From Thiopontia sp013349825 (GTDB taxonomy: Bacteria > Pseudomonadota > Gammaproteobacteria > GCF-002020875): a stretch of 34,962 bases of DNA. The stretch is from NCBI GenBank assembly GCA_963981015.1, contig CAXCCG010000020.1, forward strand, positions 1 to 34,962. Direction: 5' to 3'. A model generated the notes under the pieces. The model was not told the DNA's origin and searched no databases. It saw nothing but the letters and a program-made list of their open reading frames with translations. The position numbers and the translations under genes are program-made. Positions 33,464-34,962 of this stretch are shown here, piece by piece (within the stretch, counting starts at the first letter, position 1; the number at the start of each line of letters is the position of its first letter).

Positions 33464-33859
33464 ATGGCAATGACAGAACAATACTACGGAACCGGACGAC
33501 GCAAAACCTCAACTGCGCGTGTATATCTTCGTCCCGGTACAGGTGCAATCACAATCAATGGCAAGAGCCTGGATGACTTTTTTGGTCGTCCAACCTCAAG
33601 AATGGTTGTAAATCAGGCATTGGCTGCGGTTGATATGAGCGAAAAGTTTGATATCACTGTAAATGTAGCTGGTGGTGGAATTACCGGACAATCAGGTGCA
33701 ATTCGTCATGGTATTACCCGGGCATTAATGCAGTATGACGAGGCGCTTCGCCCAACACTGCGTGAGGCCGGGTTTGTCACACGTGACTCTCGTAAGGTCG
33801 AGCGTAAGAAAGTGGGTCTGCATAAAGCACGTAAGGCGACACAATACTCCAAGCGTTAA
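33464..33859 (+). CDS. rpsI: Small ribosomal subunit protein S9
   Basis: A 131-residue 30S head protein whose C-terminal tail contacts P-site tRNA. It shows QYYGTGRRKTSTARVYLRPG near the start, GGGITGQSGAIRHGITRAL in the middle and the conserved QYSKR end. AGGTAA precedes the ATG at 33464; a second ATG two codons later is possible. It is co-transcribed with rplM. No terminator follows before tRNA-Gln, 32 bp downstream. Confidence 0.99.
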   Translation: MAMTEQYYGTGRRKTSTARVYLRPGTGAITINGKSLDDFFGRPTSRMVVNQALAAVDMSEKFDITVNVAGGGITGQSGAIRHGITRALMQYDEALRPTLREAGFVTRDSRKVERKKVGLHKARKATQYSKR

Positions 33860-33891
33860 TCGGGATTTTTTCTCGCGCAACACTAGTTTAT

Positions 33892-33965
33892 TCGGGTGTC
33901 GTCTAACGGTAGGACGAATGACTCTGACTCATTTAATCGTGGTTCGAATCCATGCACCCGAGCCA
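33892..33965 (+). tRNA. tRNA-Gln (anticodon CTG)
   Basis: A complete cloverleaf of 74 bases with encoded CCA. The acceptor stem is TCGGGTG with CACCCGA, discriminator G. The anticodon arm is AATGA-CTCTGAC-TCATT, giving anticodon CTG, which reads CAG. The T loop is TTCGAAT on a 5-bp stem with one G-U pair. It lies only 32 bp after rpsI on the same strand, with no obvious promoter of its own, so it may be processed from the rplM-rpsI transcript. Confidence 0.95.
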
Positions 33966-33973
33966 AATAAATC

Positions 33974-34012
33974 AACGGCTTATCTCTTTTTGAGGTAGGC
34001 CGTTTTGTTTTG
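33974..34012 (+). terminator. Strong intrinsic terminator after tRNA-Gln
   Basis: AACGGCTTATCTC (33974-33986) pairs with GAGGTAGGCCGTT (33992-34004) over 13 bp with two G-U pairs, around a TTTTT loop, followed by TTGTTTTG. It ends the rplM-rpsI-tRNA-Gln unit and isolates the following gene. Confidence 0.9.
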
Positions 34013-34022
34013 GTTTGGAAAT

Positions 34023-34042
34023 GCATACGTGGCCGCATACGT
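34023..34042 (+). repeat. Direct repeat GCATACGT x2
   Basis: GCATACGT occurs at 34023-34030 and 34035-34042, a 12-bp period with GGCC between. It sits between the tRNA-Gln terminator and the HEPN-like gene and overlaps a weak promoter-like TTGGAA (34015-34020) with TACGTT (34038-34043). It may be an operator or a recombination-associated repeat. Confidence 0.4.
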
Positions 34043-34094
34043 TTATTGGATTGTATGTATCCGTTCTTTGTTCAGCTATTACAAGGGAAGATTG

Positions 34095-34748
34095 ATGCTG
34101 AAAACTAAATTCTCAAAGCGGTTTGAAGAACTGCAAGCACAATCAGACTCTATACCATTTCATCAAAATACAGGGCGTGGCGGGAGCCATGTTCCAGCTG
34201 GTGGCTGGCAAAAATGGGCCACAAGTGCGCAAAATTTAATCAAGGCAGTCTTTGGCGAAGACTCGCCACACTACATAAATTTCACTGAAGGAGTGAATGA
34301 GTGTAATGGGTATGACCATAAAGTAAAGCCCCTCCAAGGGATCTTCAGTAGTGCCAAAGAAGACTTTGATGGCGGCTATGTGTTTGACGTTGATTTAAGA
34401 ATTTCAGGAGAGGTGTTTGGGGACTTTGTTGTCTTGGCAAAGCATTCCCTGTCTGAGGGTAATAAAGATGTTGCGGCTGTCCTTGCGTCAGCCGCTTTAG
34501 AGGATGCCTTAAAGCGGTATGCGAGCGTGAACGGGCTTAGTGTTGATGATAACTCTATGACTGAAGTGGTAAATGCACTGAAGTCACAGGGGTTGGTGTC
34601 GGGGGCGCAAAAATCACTGTTGAGTGCAATGCCAAAAATAAGGAATTATGCAATGCATGCTGAGTGGGGTAAAATTTCAGACCCTGATGTGAGCAGCATT
34701 ATTGGCTTTGTTGAACAGTTCTTGCTATCTAATTTTAGTCATCAGTGA
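34095..34748 (+). CDS. HEPN-like protein with RNxxxH motif, possible toxin or defence gene
   Basis: A 217-residue protein with no specific family name I can assign. The frame is open from 34005, but AGGGAAG five bases before the ATG at 34095 fixes the start. Residues 39-63 (WQKWATSAQNLIKAVFGEDSPHY) resemble a helical N-terminal unit seen in several bacterial defence and DUF4145-like proteins. The C-terminal 105 residues are predicted helical, with ASAALEDALKRYA (131-143) and IRNYAMHAEWG, where R183-N184-x3-H188 fits the HEPN ribonuclease motif R-x4-6-H. HEPN proteins often cut RNA as toxins or abortive-infection effectors. No nucleotidyltransferase antitoxin is visible before the window ends 214 bp later. 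It stands alone after tRNA-Gln, a common integration site, and its wording of codons looks more AT-rich than the housekeeping genes. Confidence 0.72.
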   Translation: MLKTKFSKRFEELQAQSDSIPFHQNTGRGGSHVPAGGWQKWATSAQNLIKAVFGEDSPHYINFTEGVNECNGYDHKVKPLQGIFSSAKEDFDGGYVFDVDLRISGEVFGDFVVLAKHSLSEGNKDVAAVLASAALEDALKRYASVNGLSVDDNSMTEVVNALKSQGLVSGAQKSLLSAMPKIRNYAMHAEWGKISDPDVSSIIGFVEQFLLSNFSHQ

Positions 34749-34913
34749 ATGAAATCAATCATCACCTACCACCAGCTGCAGCACTTTAGCTCTTCATTAT
34801 TTGTCTGATGATGTACAAGCCGGTTGTCGCTTTCGTTTTTTGTGTCTGGTTAACTCCATAAGAAATAATTAGAGTCCGGTATCGATAGATAAACGGGACG
34901 TAAGAATGTGTAA

Positions 34914-34961
34914 CTATTCAGGGGTCATTTCCATAAACTCAGGCCACCGTCCCTCGTAGAG
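34914..34961 (-). CDS. Possible C-terminal end of a minus-strand gene (partial)
   Basis: Reading inward from the window edge on the minus strand, one frame gives the peptide LYEGRWPEFMEMTPE followed by a TAG stop at 34916-34914. The composition (aromatic, proline and acidic residues) looks protein-like, but only 15 residues are visible and I do not recognise the family. The stretch 34749-34913 between this and the HEPN-like gene shows no gene, tRNA or strong hairpin. Confidence 0.25.
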   Translation of the reverse strand, partial: LYEGRWPEFMEMTPE

Positions 34962-34962
34962 C

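Noticed and set aside
33966..34962. Duplicate of the tRNA-Gln 3' end marking an island boundary
   Set aside because: No second copy of the CGAATCC...CACCCGAGCC segment is present in the window, so integration at this tRNA remains unproven.
1..34962. CRISPR arrays, rRNA genes, insertion sequences
   Set aside because: No regularly spaced repeats, rRNA signatures or paired terminal inverted repeats with a transposase were seen.

Overview
The window is a chromosomal segment of a gammaproteobacterium. Evidence is the conserved gene order: miaB-phoH-ybeY-corC-lnt, lpxC-secA-argJ-Nudix/ThiE, pilC-pilD-coaE-zapD, fkpB-ispH-pilin, radC // coaBC-dut-algC-argB and rplM-rpsI. A proteobacterial class I phosphoribulokinase (prkB) points to CO2 fixation by the Calvin cycle, so a chemolithoautotroph such as a sulfur oxidiser or one of its symbiotic relatives is likely. 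That lifestyle is an inference from one pathway gene. Base composition looks close to 50% GC by eye. No CRISPR array, rRNA or complete insertion sequence was seen.

Layout. 1-1253: tRNA-Ser(GGA) and an MscS-type channel, both on the minus strand. 1302-3271: a nitrogen-control unit with two NtrC-like sites, a sigma-54 promoter, glnK, amtB and a terminator. 3285-4345: a DUF6172-like protein and an exported MsrA (minus). 4405-6672: a long U32-family protein. 6775-11881: miaB, phoH-like ybeZ, ybeY, corC/ybeX and lnt, tightly packed. 11985-18085: lpxC with a clear sigma-70 promoter, secA, argJ and a Nudix-ThiE fusion. 18153-21658 (minus): pilC, pilD, coaE and zapD. 21715-23114: fkpB-like and ispH. 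23126-24746 (minus): radC followed by two pilin-like genes. 24950-29661: coaBC, dut, algC/manB, argB and a TauE/SafE permease. 29726-31894 (minus): prkB and a GlcF-like iron-sulfur protein. 31959-32898: a 2Fe-2S ferredoxin-like protein and an alpha/beta hydrolase. 33017-33859: rplM-rpsI with promoter and candidate L13 leader. 33892-34012: tRNA-Gln(CTG) and a strong terminator. 34095-34748: a HEPN-like gene. 34749-34962: little else, except a possible gene end on the minus strand.

Most genes are housekeeping: translation and RNA maturation (miaB, ybeY, rplM, rpsI), envelope (lnt, lpxC, secA), cofactor, nucleotide and sugar metabolism (coaE, coaBC, dut, ispH, algC), arginine synthesis (argJ, argB) and type IV pilus assembly (pilC, pilD and two pilins, with pilB and pilA absent here). 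The one clearly accessory stretch is the end of the window after tRNA-Gln. There a lone protein with an R-N-x3-H HEPN ribonuclease signature sits in the classic integration position, and it is the best candidate for an undescribed defence or toxin function.
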